A DNA stretch of 64,000 nt from positions 9,127 to 73,126 of the forward strand of contig CALBJX010000077.1 in assembly GCA_937893015.1 (NCBI GenBank). Reading direction: 5' to 3'. The translations under genes were made by a program, and so were the position numbers. The notes beneath the pieces were generated by a model, which worked only from the letters and a program-made list of their open reading frames with translations, was not told where the DNA came from and did not search any database. This DNA comes from an uncultured Verrucomicrobiales bacterium. GTDB taxonomy: Bacteria > Verrucomicrobiota > Verrucomicrobiia > Verrucomicrobiales > Akkermansiaceae. Positions 1-7,779 of the stretch are shown here, in pieces. How positions within the stretch are numbered: position 1 is the stretch's first letter; every line of letters starts with the position of its first letter.

Positions 1-2
1 CG

Positions 3-1841
3 CCGGCGGACCTCAAGGCTCTGCCTGCAGACAAACTGCCGGCCCTCGCAGCGGAAATCCGCGGATTCCTCATTGACACACTCTCCCACACGGGCGGGCA
101 CCTCGCCCCCAACCTCGGGGCCGTGGAGTTGAGCATCGCGCTGCACCGCGTGTTCAACACGCCGCAGGATAAGATTCTCTTCGATGTCTCTCACCAGAGC
201 TACATCCACAAACTGCTCACGGGACGCGCCGCGCAGTTCGGCACACTCCGACAATTCAAGGGGCTCTCGGGCTTCATGAAGCGCAGCGAATCCCCGCACG
301 ACGCCTTCGGTGCCGGGCACGCCGGCACCGCCCTCTCCGCCGGACTCGGCATGGCCGCCGCACGCGACTTGGCGGGGGAGGACTACCATGTCATCTCCGT
401 GGTGGGCGACGGCTCCTTCACCTGCGGCACCACGCTGGAGGGGCTCAACAACATCGCCACCACCACCAAGAAGTTCATCCTCATCCTCAACGATAACGAA
501 TGGAGCATAGACAAGAACGTCGGCGCACTCTCGCGCTACTTCAGCTCCCTGCAGGAGACGGAGAGCTACGATTGGCTCCGCCAGCACACCAAGAGCATCA
601 TTGAGAGAATCGCGGGTAAAGAGATGCGCCGCCACGTCTCCAAGCTGGTGCACGCCGCGCACGGCTTTATCACCCCGCTGAGCTTCTTCCAAGAACTGGG
701 CCTCACCTACTACGGCCCCATCGACGGCCATGACATTGCGCGACTGGAAAAGCTTTTCCGCATCGTCTCCAAGCAAAACGGCCCCGCCATCATCCACATC
801 GTCACGGAAAAAGGGCGCGGTTATGCCCCTGCCGCAGACAACCCCACCAAATTCCACGGCATCGGCACCTACAATGTGGAAGACGGCAGCACCCGCAAGG
901 GCAGCGTCATCACCTACTCCGAAGCCTTCGGGCAAAGCCTGACCAAGCTGGCAGAGGACGATCCCAAGATTACCGCTATCACTGCCGCCATGCCGAGCGG
1001 CACCAAGCTGGACATCTTCCGCAAGGCCTTCCCGCGCCGCTTCTACGATGTCGGCATTGCGGAGGAGCACGCCGCTATCTTCGCCTGCGGTCTGGCCTCG
1101 CAGGGGCTCAAGCCCTATCTGGCCATCTACTCCACCTTCATGCAGCGCTGCGTGGACATGATTGCCCACGATGCCGCGCTGCAAAAGCTCCCCGTTCGCT
1201 TCTGCATGGACCGCGCGGGGCTCTCCCCCGATGACGGCCCCACGCACCACGGCCTCTTCGACATCGCGATGATGCGAGCCATCCCGGACCTCATCATGAT
1301 GCAACCCAAGGATGAGGCCGAGCTTGCCGCCATGCTCCGCACCATGAACACCATCGAGGACTGCCCCAGCGCCATCCGCTACCCCCGCGGCGCAGGAGAA
1401 GGTGTAGCAATGCCGGAGGCCCCCGTCCCGCTCCCCATCGGCAAGGCCGAAGTGCTGAGCGACGGGGGTGACGTCGTCCTGCTGGCGCTCGGCAACATGA
1501 ATGCTCTCGCGGCAGAAGTGAAGGGCACCCTCGCCGAGCAAGGCATCCGCTGTGCGCACATCAACGCCCGCTTCATCCGCCCGCTGGATGAGGCATGCAT
1601 CCTTCACTTTGCCCGCGAGCGCAAGCTCCTCGTCACCATGGAGGACCATGTCATCGCCGGCGGCTTCGGCTCTGCCGTCATGGAGCTGCTCAATGACCAC
1701 GGCTGTGCCACCCCCGTCCTGCGCCTCGGCTGGCCGGATACCTTCATCGAACACGGCAAGGAGCACCAGCTGCGTGAGCTCCACGGGCTTACTCCTGCCG
1801 CCGTCGCCTCCTCCATTCAACATCGTTTGACATCTTTATGA
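3..1841 (+). CDS. dxs: 1-deoxy-D-xylulose-5-phosphate synthase (5' end outside the window)
   Basis: Condenses pyruvate and glyceraldehyde 3-phosphate with thiamine diphosphate, the first step of the MEP isoprenoid pathway. The frame is open from base 3, and the residues before the internal GTG at 123 (GGHLAPNLGAVELS) are the usual Dxs N-terminal block, so the gene starts left of the window and probably only about ten residues are missing. The ThDP/Mg signature is visible as GDGSF (about 405-420) and NDNEWS (about 490). The pyrimidine-binding domain shows DRAGLSPDDGPTHHG (about 1210-1255) and a C-terminal transketolase domain follows. DVSHQSY stands where DVGHQAY is commoner. The stop overlaps the next start (ATGA), so the downstream TPR-like gene is probably translationally coupled. 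Confidence 0.95.
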   Translation, partial: PADLKALPADKLPALAAEIRGFLIDTLSHTGGHLAPNLGAVELSIALHRVFNTPQDKILFDVSHQSYIHKLLTGRAAQFGTLRQFKGLSGFMKRSESPHDAFGAGHAGTALSAGLGMAAARDLAGEDYHVISVVGDGSFTCGTTLEGLNNIATTTKKFILILNDNEWSIDKNVGALSRYFSSLQETESYDWLRQHTKSIIERIAGKEMRRHVSKLVHAAHGFITPLSFFQELGLTYYGPIDGHDIARLEKLFRIVSKQNGPAIIHIVTEKGRGYAPAADNPTKFHGIGTYNVEDGSTRKGSVITYSEAFGQSLTKLAEDDPKITAITAAMPSGTKLDIFRKAFPRRFYDVGIAEEHAAIFACGLASQGLKPYLAIYSTFMQRCVDMIAHDAALQKLPVRFCMDRAGLSPDDGPTHHGLFDIAMMRAIPDLIMMQPKDEAELAAMLRTMNTIEDCPSAIRYPRGAGEGVAMPEAPVPLPIGKAEVLSDGGDVVLLALGNMNALAAEVKGTLAEQGIRCAHINARFIRPLDEACILHFARERKLLVTMEDHVIAGGFGSAVMELLNDHGCATPVLRLGWPDTFIEHGKEHQLRELHGLTPAAVASSIQHRLTSL

Positions 1842-2668
1842 AGATTTCGCTTTTCACCACACTCTTATGGGCAGGGCTTGTTGCCCTCCCGCTCTCCGCT
1901 GCCCCGCTCACGGAACAGGAACGGATTTTTGCCGATGCGGATATTTTGGACGAAGCAGAAGACGAGGAGGAAGAGGATGACGATTTCATCCCCTCCACCG
2001 AGAAAGATAAAGAGCAGCAAGAACAGGTGCCGGAGTGGTTGGCCCAGCTTTCCAACCTTCCCCGTGATCGGCGAGACGAATACATCGCCCATTTCGCACA
2101 GGCCAAGGCCGCGCTGGCCGCGGGCAACTGGGTGGACTGTGATGCAGAGCTTACCTCCTGCGAGTTCATCTTCAACAAGAACCCCAACGTTCACAATCTC
2201 CGCGTTGTCTGCTACATCGAGCAGAAGCGCCTGGATGCCGCCACGGAAGAACTGGAAAAGGCGCGTGCGCTGCTGCCGGATGATGCAACAACCCTTGTCA
2301 ACGCCGCGAGTCTGCACATGGCTAAGAAAGCCTACCGCACCTGCATCCGCGAAATGACGGATGTTCTGGAAACGCCGAGCTACAATATCTCACAGGAGGT
2401 GCGCGACATCCTCACCTTCCGCGTATTCCTGTGTCACCTCATGCTGGGAGAAGTTTCGCAGGCAGAGGAATGGGTGAGCGAACTCAGCCCCATCTCCGAC
2501 ACGCCGCTCTTCTACTACAGCCGCGCTGCCGTCTGCCTGTATCTGCGCGACGCACATGGCGCCCAGCGCGACCTGCAATCTGCCGCCAACATTTTCTCTG
2601 AGGGCGGTCTGTTGGTGCCTTATCAGCGAGCCCTGCTCAGCTGTGACCTGACGGAAGCCAAGCACTGA
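1838..2668 (+). CDS. secreted or periplasmic TPR-like protein, function unknown
   Basis: A 276-residue protein with a clear signal peptide (residues 1-21, ending LPLSAA), then a strongly acidic stretch (about 32-48, EDEEEEDDD). The rest is alpha-helical with repeated Ala/Leu/Tyr spacing typical of tetratricopeptide repeats (about residues 80-270, for example the block around LRVVCYIEQKRLDAATEELEK). TPR proteins usually act as scaffolds for protein complexes; no enzymatic motif is visible. The start overlaps the dxs stop by ATGA and recO begins 10 bases after its end, so the three genes are probably one transcript. I cannot name a specific family. Confidence 0.75.
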   Translation: MKISLFTTLLWAGLVALPLSAAPLTEQERIFADADILDEAEDEEEEDDDFIPSTEKDKEQQEQVPEWLAQLSNLPRDRRDEYIAHFAQAKAALAAGNWVDCDAELTSCEFIFNKNPNVHNLRVVCYIEQKRLDAATEELEKARALLPDDATTLVNAASLHMAKKAYRTCIREMTDVLETPSYNISQEVRDILTFRVFLCHLMLGEVSQAEEWVSELSPISDTPLFYYSRAAVCLYLRDAHGAQRDLQSAANIFSEGGLLVPYQRALLSCDLTEAKH

Positions 2669-2678
2669 GTGTCGGGGC

Positions 2679-3212
2679 ATGGAGAAAGACATCGGCACCA
2701 TCCTGCGCCTCTACCCGCTGGGGGAGCACGGGCTGATTGTCTGTTGGTGCACGGAGCGGCACGGACTCATCCGCACCGCCGCACGCAACGCACGCAAAGC
2801 GGGGAGCGATTTCTACGGCCGCATCGACCTCTTCCATGAGTGCGAGCTGCTCTTCCGCCCCGCCGCCAAGCAAGGGGAGCTCGCCGCGCTCAGCTCCGCC
2901 GCCCTGCGCTCCCCGAGACTGCCGTTGCGCTCCAAACTCAACCGCCTGCGTCTCGCCTCCTACATGTCCGCCCTGCTCTCCGCCACCGTGGAGGAGGGTG
3001 ACGACGACCCGCGTTGGCACGCGCTCATTTCCCGTGCGCTGGACTACGTTGCCGAAAGCGAGCCCCGCCCCGCCATCTTGCAGCATTTTGAAAAACGACT
3101 TGCCGAGCTCCACGGGCTCTACAGCCCCGAGGTCACACCCCACCTTGCGCTGGAACACCACTTCCGCAAGCTCCCCGGCGGCAGAAACGAGCTGTTGGAG
3201 CAGCTCATGTGA
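2679..3212 (+). CDS. recO: DNA repair protein RecO
   Basis: RecO loads RecA onto gapped DNA together with RecR (RecFOR pathway). The N-terminal OB-fold has the family pattern: a GTILRLYPLGEHGLIV strand, HGLIRTAARNARK, and the basic/aromatic block FYGRIDLFHECELLF (residues about 6-60). An alpha-helical C-terminal domain follows, ending HGLYSPEVTPHL. At 177 residues it is shorter than E. coli RecO (242), and the zinc-finger cysteines found in some RecO proteins are absent. It is the last gene of the dxs-TPR-recO unit and is convergent with the lipoate-ligase-like gene. Confidence 0.83.
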   Translation: MEKDIGTILRLYPLGEHGLIVCWCTERHGLIRTAARNARKAGSDFYGRIDLFHECELLFRPAAKQGELAALSSAALRSPRLPLRSKLNRLRLASYMSALLSATVEEGDDDPRWHALISRALDYVAESEPRPAILQHFEKRLAELHGLYSPEVTPHLALEHHFRKLPGGRNELLEQLM

Positions 3213-3334
3213 CGGATGAAGGCACTCCTTGCGATGCCTTGCCGAGAAAGGTGGATGAGTCGAACGTCGTAAGGAATGGCAATGAAGTACAGGAAGGTAT
3301 CACATGCTCTCTGTTTATCATACGCCTTCATCGC
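3213..3334. other. convergent gap without a clear terminator
   Basis: This 122-base gap separates the ends of recO and the lipoate-ligase-like gene. The only fold I see is a weak 6-bp stem (AAGGCA/TGCCTT, about 3217-3242) with a 10-base loop and no T-run. Short reading frames crossing it have no recognisable content. Confidence 0.4.
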
Positions 3335-4084
3335 TCAACCATGGTAGCGCCGCCCGTTTTCTGTTTCCGCGCACCACGAGGGGGTATCGTACTTCTCTTT
3401 GCAGAGGTGTGACAGCTCGTCGGCAAAACCGGGATAGGGCTCGGGCGTTTGCAGCATGGTAACGTGCTCCGCCAATCGCTGCGCGAGCTCGGGAGCCCAA
3501 CCCGGCGTAGGGCTACAATCCTGAATCAGACCTTGGTGCAACACGGCCCCGCCATGGCGACGCTGCCCCGCGCCGGCAAGCTTGTGCCCCGCGGCATCCG
3601 TGATGTCGCTGCACACAGGGCTGGCCCAGCAGGCGCGTCCGCCGCTCGGGGCATCCGCCGACAACAAGGTACACGGCACGCCGTGCGCGGCGAGAGCTTG
3701 AGCCAAGGCTCCATGAATCCACTGATACAGCACGGCCGCCTCAGGGTACATGCCGCCGTCTGCGGGCTTCGGCAGCGTCAGGGTATAGGTCTGCCCGCGG
3801 CGGTGGTCGACAATACCGCCGCCCGTCCAACGGCGGATGTATTCCGTTGCCCCGGGGAAAAGACGGCGGGCTTCTTCCGCGCGATCAAAATAGCCGTAGC
3901 TCACCGCAGTTCGCGCCCAGTCATACACGCGCAGCCACGGCACGGAGTCGCGCATGAGCAATTCATCCGCCGCCATGTTTTCATAGCCTCGGCGCGGCTT
4001 CGGGTCAAACCAAAGCCGCAGTTCCCGCAGGGGCGGAAACGGCGGCTCGGGGAAACAGGCGGTTATGTTCACGCCCTGCTCCAT
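3335..4084 (-). CDS. lipoate-protein ligase A / octanoyltransferase family protein
   Basis: Member of the biotin/lipoate ligase catalytic fold, which attaches lipoyl or octanoyl groups to the lysine of E2 or GcvH domains. Visible motifs are NMAADELLM (substrate pocket, about residue 36), RRWTGGGIVDH (the RRxxGGG nucleotide-binding loop, about 84-94) and HKLAGAGQRR (the conserved lysine and GxxQ segment, about 166-175). At 249 residues it matches the short LplA/LipM type without an accessory domain. It begins 14 bases after the prepilin gene at 4099, so it is the fourth gene of that minus-strand operon. Whether it is a ligase, an octanoyltransferase or an amidotransferase cannot be decided from sequence. 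Confidence 0.75.
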   Translation of the reverse strand: MEQGVNITACFPEPPFPPLRELRLWFDPKPRRGYENMAADELLMRDSVPWLRVYDWARTAVSYGYFDRAEEARRLFPGATEYIRRWTGGGIVDHRRGQTYTLTLPKPADGGMYPEAAVLYQWIHGALAQALAAHGVPCTLLSADAPSGGRACWASPVCSDITDAAGHKLAGAGQRRHGGAVLHQGLIQDCSPTPGWAPELAQRLAEHVTMLQTPEPYPGFADELSHLCKEKYDTPSWCAETENGRRYHG

Positions 4085-4098
4085 GGGTGCAAAAGAGT

Positions 4099-5082
4099 TT
4101 ACAGCGGGGCGGGCAAGGCCACCATGCGGGAGAAGGAACGCGTGTACTTGGCGAAGAAGTCCGCAGACTTGATGCGGCGGCGCCCCTTGCGAATCTGTTC
4201 CACCACACCCACACCTTCTTCGGTGAGCACCGTCAGGGAGATGGTAGCGGAGGTCACGCGGGCGTTCTCGTATTTCTGGCCGTCAATCTCAATGCGGTCC
4301 CCGAAAACGGCCAGCTTGTGGTGGCGATTGTTGGAGGCGATGACAGGCACGGACACGCTCTTGTAGCTCACGCGGCCCTTCTCGGCATCGGCGGAGTCGT
4401 TCGCATAGCGGATGGTGAAACACACATTCATCTCCACGATGTTCTCGCAAAGGAAGTTCTTCTCGTCATCCTGCTCGAACGCTGCATAGCCGCCTTCCAA
4501 ATTGGAGTTGCCGAGCAGCTGCTCAAAGGACTTGCGGGGAGGCACGACCTGGCGATACAGAGAGAAGAGAGGGTACACGCCTTTCTCATCACCCTCCGTG
4601 GCGGAGAGGTCAAGAATTTGGTCGCGGTACATCAGGCGGTAGCCGATAGCGCTCACATCACCCTGCGTGTCCTGATTGTGGGCGCGAGCCTCGCGATAGT
4701 TACCGCGCAGGGAGGCGGAGGAGGCAACGGAGGGGTTGCGGTCAGGTGCGCAGGCAAAGAAGACCACCTGAGCGGAGCGAGGCACATCCAACCCTTTGGG
4801 TGCCCCCTGCACCTTATCGCTTGCCTTGGCAAACATCCATTGGTAATCGTTATCTCCGGCCTTCATCTGGAAGGACTCCAGATCGTGCCCCATGACCTTC
4901 ATGGCGGCGCGGGAGCGGGAGGTGGTGCTCACTTCCTCGCGAACATTGTTCCAGAGGTCGATACCCTGATTAGTGAGCTGCATAATGACGAGCACCAGCA
5001 TACTGGTAATCGCCATGGCGGTTATCAGCTCAATAAGAGTGAAACCGCGACGAACGAATCGAGGAGAATGAAAGGATTTCAT
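4099..5082 (-). CDS. prepilin-type N-terminal cleavage protein (third prepilin of the operon)
   Basis: Type IV pilin/pseudopilin-like protein of 327 residues. The N-terminus is MKSFHSPRFVRRGFTLIELI: a basic leader, the prepilin-peptidase site (G|FTLIE) and a hydrophobic helix. I start at 5082 because the longer frame (from 5157) adds 25 residues before the leader and overlaps the preceding gene. The large C-terminal domain has no catalytic motif; it resembles minor pseudopilins (GspJ-like position). It could belong to the 'Verru_Chthon cassette' prepilin families of this phylum, but that needs a profile search. Third of four genes in a minus-strand operon. Confidence 0.8.
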   Translation of the reverse strand: MKSFHSPRFVRRGFTLIELITAMAITSMLVLVIMQLTNQGIDLWNNVREEVSTTSRSRAAMKVMGHDLESFQMKAGDNDYQWMFAKASDKVQGAPKGLDVPRSAQVVFFACAPDRNPSVASSASLRGNYREARAHNQDTQGDVSAIGYRLMYRDQILDLSATEGDEKGVYPLFSLYRQVVPPRKSFEQLLGNSNLEGGYAAFEQDDEKNFLCENIVEMNVCFTIRYANDSADAEKGRVSYKSVSVPVIASNNRHHKLAVFGDRIEIDGQKYENARVTSATISLTVLTEEGVGVVEQIRKGRRRIKSADFFAKYTRSFSRMVALPAPL

Positions 5083-5102
5083 GAACGGGAAAGGATAAAG
5101 GC

Positions 5103-5849
5103 TCAACGATGGAACGAAAGATTGGCGGAGAAGAGCGGGCGTCCGAGCTGCTTCCACGTCTTACCCTTGTAGCGGGCGGGGTTGGGCGGGCTCATCAGGA
5201 AGAAGTCCGCACGATAGAAAATCACGCCGCCCCACGCGTTGGCATCGCCGGGCGCGGAGCTGTACTTCTCCGGGCTGTTGGCGGAGGCGATGGTACCGGG
5301 CGTCGCCACGGGTTTGAACTCGCCGTTCTTCTTCTGCTCCAGCTGCGTCATGCGCACGAGGAACACGGGACCGACGGCATTGGGGATATCGTCCTTGTGC
5401 AGCTTGTCGTCCATCGGGCAGGCAATGCTCACCAGCTGACTGTTCTGGCCGGGCACGCTCTTAGCTGCAGGCACGGAGGGATAGGAGCCGTCCGCACGCG
5501 GTGTCTTGGAGAGATCCGCGCGATAGGAGAAGATAACAATGGAGGAAGAAGGCTTGGAACAGCCCTTCAACCAGAAGAAGGATTTATCGAAGGCGCTCAG
5601 GTAGCTGTTGGCGGAGGAGGCGTTGGCGGAAGCGGGAGCCTCTTCGTCCGCACGCAGGAAACTCATTTCTGCACGCAGAATCCCTGTGATGCGTTCCGCG
5701 TCCTGCCGTGTCAATGCCTGCTGCACCATGCCGCGCGCGGGCACGAACACCGTCAGGAAAATCGAAAGCAACGTGCCGACCAAAGCGATGGCCAGCAGGG
5801 TTTCCATCAGCGTGAAACCGCCGCGTTGAATGAAAGATACCTTTTTCAT
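5103..5849 (-). CDS. prepilin-type N-terminal cleavage protein (second prepilin of the operon)
   Basis: 248-residue prepilin with the leader MKKVSFIQRG, cleavage site G|FTLMETL and a hydrophobic helix (about 11-33). The fifth mature residue is the conserved Glu (FTLME), which pairs with the N-terminus of the next subunit in pilus assembly. The rest is a globular domain rich in Ala/Ser/Asp without enzymatic motifs. It lies 36 bases after the first prepilin and 20 bases before the third, so the three are co-transcribed. Likely a minor pseudopilin of the GspI/GspJ type. Confidence 0.82.
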   Translation of the reverse strand: MKKVSFIQRGGFTLMETLLAIALVGTLLSIFLTVFVPARGMVQQALTRQDAERITGILRAEMSFLRADEEAPASANASSANSYLSAFDKSFFWLKGCSKPSSSIVIFSYRADLSKTPRADGSYPSVPAAKSVPGQNSQLVSIACPMDDKLHKDDIPNAVGPVFLVRMTQLEQKKNGEFKPVATPGTIASANSPEKYSSAPGDANAWGGVIFYRADFFLMSPPNPARYKGKTWKQLGRPLFSANLSFHR

Positions 5850-5885
5850 AAAACTGTTTCTCTTCGTTGTCAGACTCCGTCCGCT

Positions 5886-6692
5886 TTACTTGCGTCCCTT
5901 ACCGCGGGCGGCGGGCTTCTTGCCGCTGAAACCGGCACCGGCCTTCAGGGCGTCCTCATCAATGGTCTGCTCAATGGTGCGCAGCAGACTGGTGTCTCCC
6001 GTGGGCCACACCACCACACCCTTGGCCCCCACGGGACGCTTGCGGGAATCGAGCTCCAACGCCACGATACCATCGTGAGCACGAGCACCGCTGCCCATGC
6101 GCCCGTTGATAATCACGAGACGTTGGGGGCGCGTGGGATTCAGAGGATCAGCGGTCGGGGAAACGAAACGGCCCTTCTCATCGAACTCGATGTAGTAGAT
6201 GCGGCTGTACCCCTTGCCGGAAAGCTTCTCGCGACCTTCACCGATCATGGAACCGCTCGTGCCTTCCGCCCATTCCAGCGGCGTGCTGTAGTAGGGGGAG
6301 AAGTACACGCCGGGGGGCAGCAGCATACCCGCGGAAGTCGCGCTCCAACGGCCATCCTGATCCACGGAGGAGCCGTCGTAGTTGGCACCTGCGTTGTCGC
6401 GTTTCTTGAACATCATGACGGTCATGAAACGCAGGTGGCGGGAATCCGCGGACTTGTCGTCCGGATCATTAGCGATCACGAGGCGGGTGTATGTATCATT
6501 GCCTTGCGCGGTGGCGCGTGCTTCCTGAATCATGGACTCCAGCATTTCCACGCCCGAGTCGGTGCCGCGGCCCTTGCCGGCATCGCGCAGGACGGAGGCG
6601 GACATAGTCATCAGAATGCCGATGATGGCAATCACCACGAGGAGCTCCACCATGGTGAAACCCTTAACGAAAGAATGACGGAAAGATTTCAT
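5886..6692 (-). CDS. prepilin-type N-terminal cleavage protein (first prepilin of the operon)
   Basis: 268-residue prepilin. The leader MKSFRHSFVKG is followed by the cleavage site G|FTMVELLVVIAIIG and a long hydrophobic helix. The frame stays open to 7004, but that extension lacks leader character and runs back into the uppP gene, so the start is set at 6692. The globular part contains YSRIYYIEFDEKGRFVSP and an Arg/Lys-rich tail (ARGKGRK). The architecture recalls GspH-type minor pseudopilins or 'Verru_Chthon cassette protein D'; this is a tentative comparison. First gene of the operon that continues through two more prepilins to the lipoate-ligase-like gene. Confidence 0.82.
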   Translation of the reverse strand: MKSFRHSFVKGFTMVELLVVIAIIGILMTMSASVLRDAGKGRGTDSGVEMLESMIQEARATAQGNDTYTRLVIANDPDDKSADSRHLRFMTVMMFKKRDNAGANYDGSSVDQDGRWSATSAGMLLPPGVYFSPYYSTPLEWAEGTSGSMIGEGREKLSGKGYSRIYYIEFDEKGRFVSPTADPLNPTRPQRLVIINGRMGSGARAHDGIVALELDSRKRPVGAKGVVVWPTGDTSLLRTIEQTIDEDALKAGAGFSGKKPAARGKGRK

Positions 6693-6804
6693 AGACGCGA
6701 ATGGTTGCGTGCGTAATATCACATTACTTTTACCAAGTTTTACCCCGCTCTTCAATCTTTTTTTGCAGCAAAGACACGCTGACCCGCTTTTTTTCGCTTT
6801 TGCA

Positions 6805-6833
6805 TTGACCTTTTGCGCAAAATGGGGTACATG
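6805..6833 (+). promoter_or_regulatory. sigma-70-like promoter of uppP
   Basis: TTGACC, 17-base spacer, TACATG. The -10 element ends 10 bases before the ATG at 6844, so the 5' leader would be only about 3 bases long. The -10 match is weak (3 of 6). Confidence 0.5.
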
Positions 6834-6843
6834 GTGCGCCGTC

Positions 6844-7725
6844 ATGACCGTTCTGCAATCTCTCATCCTCGGCCTGGTCGAGGGCCTGACCGAATACCTC
6901 CCCGTGAGCTCCACGGGCCACCTCATCATCACGCAATACCTGCTGGGCATCGGCAAATCCAACGCCATGGATGCCTTTGAAATCTGCGTGCAGGGCGGTG
7001 CCATTCTCGCCGTGCTGGGGCTCTACCGCCGCCGCGTCACGGAGATGATTCTCGGGCTGTTCGGCAAGAACCCCGCGGGTCTGCGACTGCTCATCAACAT
7101 GATTGTGGGCTTCCTGCCCGCCATGGTCATCGGTCTGCTCTGCAATAAGTGGATTAAGGGCTACCTCTTCAATGCCGAGACCGTCTGCGTCACATGGGCG
7201 CTGGGCGGCATCGTGATTCTCCTCTACGTGCGCGCCCGCGCCAAGAGCGGCAAGGGATTCGAGGGCAAGGCGCTGGAAGAGCTCTCGTGGAAGGGTGCGC
7301 TGGGCGTGGGCTTCATGCAGTGCATCGCCATGATTCCCGGCACCAGCCGCAGTCTCATGACCATGCTCGGCGGTCTCTGCGTGGGTCTCAGCGTCGCCGC
7401 CGCCGTGGAGTTCAGTTTCCTGCTCGGTCTCATCACCCTCGGCGCCGCCACGGTGTACGACGCCTACAAGCACGGCGGCGAGATGATGACGGAAATCGGC
7501 TGGGCGCCCCTGCTCGCGGGTACCCTCATGGCCTGGGCAAGCGCCCTCGTTGCCGTCAAATGGATGGTCGGCTACCTCAACCGCCACAGTCTCTCCCTCT
7601 TCGGCTGGTACCGCCTCGCCGCCGCCGCTGTCATGCTCGGCTTCATCTTCTGCGGTCTCGAGGTGAGTGCGGATGAGCCCGAAGAGAGCCCGTCCGCTCC
7701 CGTTGAACAGACTGTTCAGGACTGA
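6844..7725 (+). CDS. uppP: undecaprenyl-diphosphatase (BacA family)
   Basis: Integral membrane enzyme that dephosphorylates undecaprenyl pyrophosphate to recycle the lipid carrier of peptidoglycan and other surface polymers; it can give bacitracin resistance. The family signatures are present: LGLVEGLTEYLPVSSTGHLI (residues 9-28), with the catalytic Glu residues and PVSSTGH, and IPGTSRSLMT (about 160-170), with the conserved Ser/Arg. Several hydrophobic segments fill the rest of the 293 residues. The frame is open from 6709, but MTVLQSLILG at 6844 is the family start and fits the promoter. A bidirectional terminator follows at once. Confidence 0.95.
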   Translation: MTVLQSLILGLVEGLTEYLPVSSTGHLIITQYLLGIGKSNAMDAFEICVQGGAILAVLGLYRRRVTEMILGLFGKNPAGLRLLINMIVGFLPAMVIGLLCNKWIKGYLFNAETVCVTWALGGIVILLYVRARAKSGKGFEGKALEELSWKGALGVGFMQCIAMIPGTSRSLMTMLGGLCVGLSVAAAVEFSFLLGLITLGAATVYDAYKHGGEMMTEIGWAPLLAGTLMAWASALVAVKWMVGYLNRHSLSLFGWYRLAAAAVMLGFIFCGLEVSADEPEESPSAPVEQTVQD

Positions 7726-7741
7726 TACTCTTAACCAAGTA

Positions 7742-7776
7742 AAAAGCGCGTCCGATACACCATCGGGCGCGCTTTT
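7742..7776. terminator. bidirectional intrinsic terminator between uppP and the alpha-2-macroglobulin gene
   Basis: A 15-bp stem with one G-U pair: AAAAGCGCGTCCGAT pairs with ATCGGGCGCGCTTTT around a 5-base loop. The A-run on one side and the T-run on the other let it serve both convergent genes. Confidence 0.85.
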
Positions 7777-7779
7777 GCT

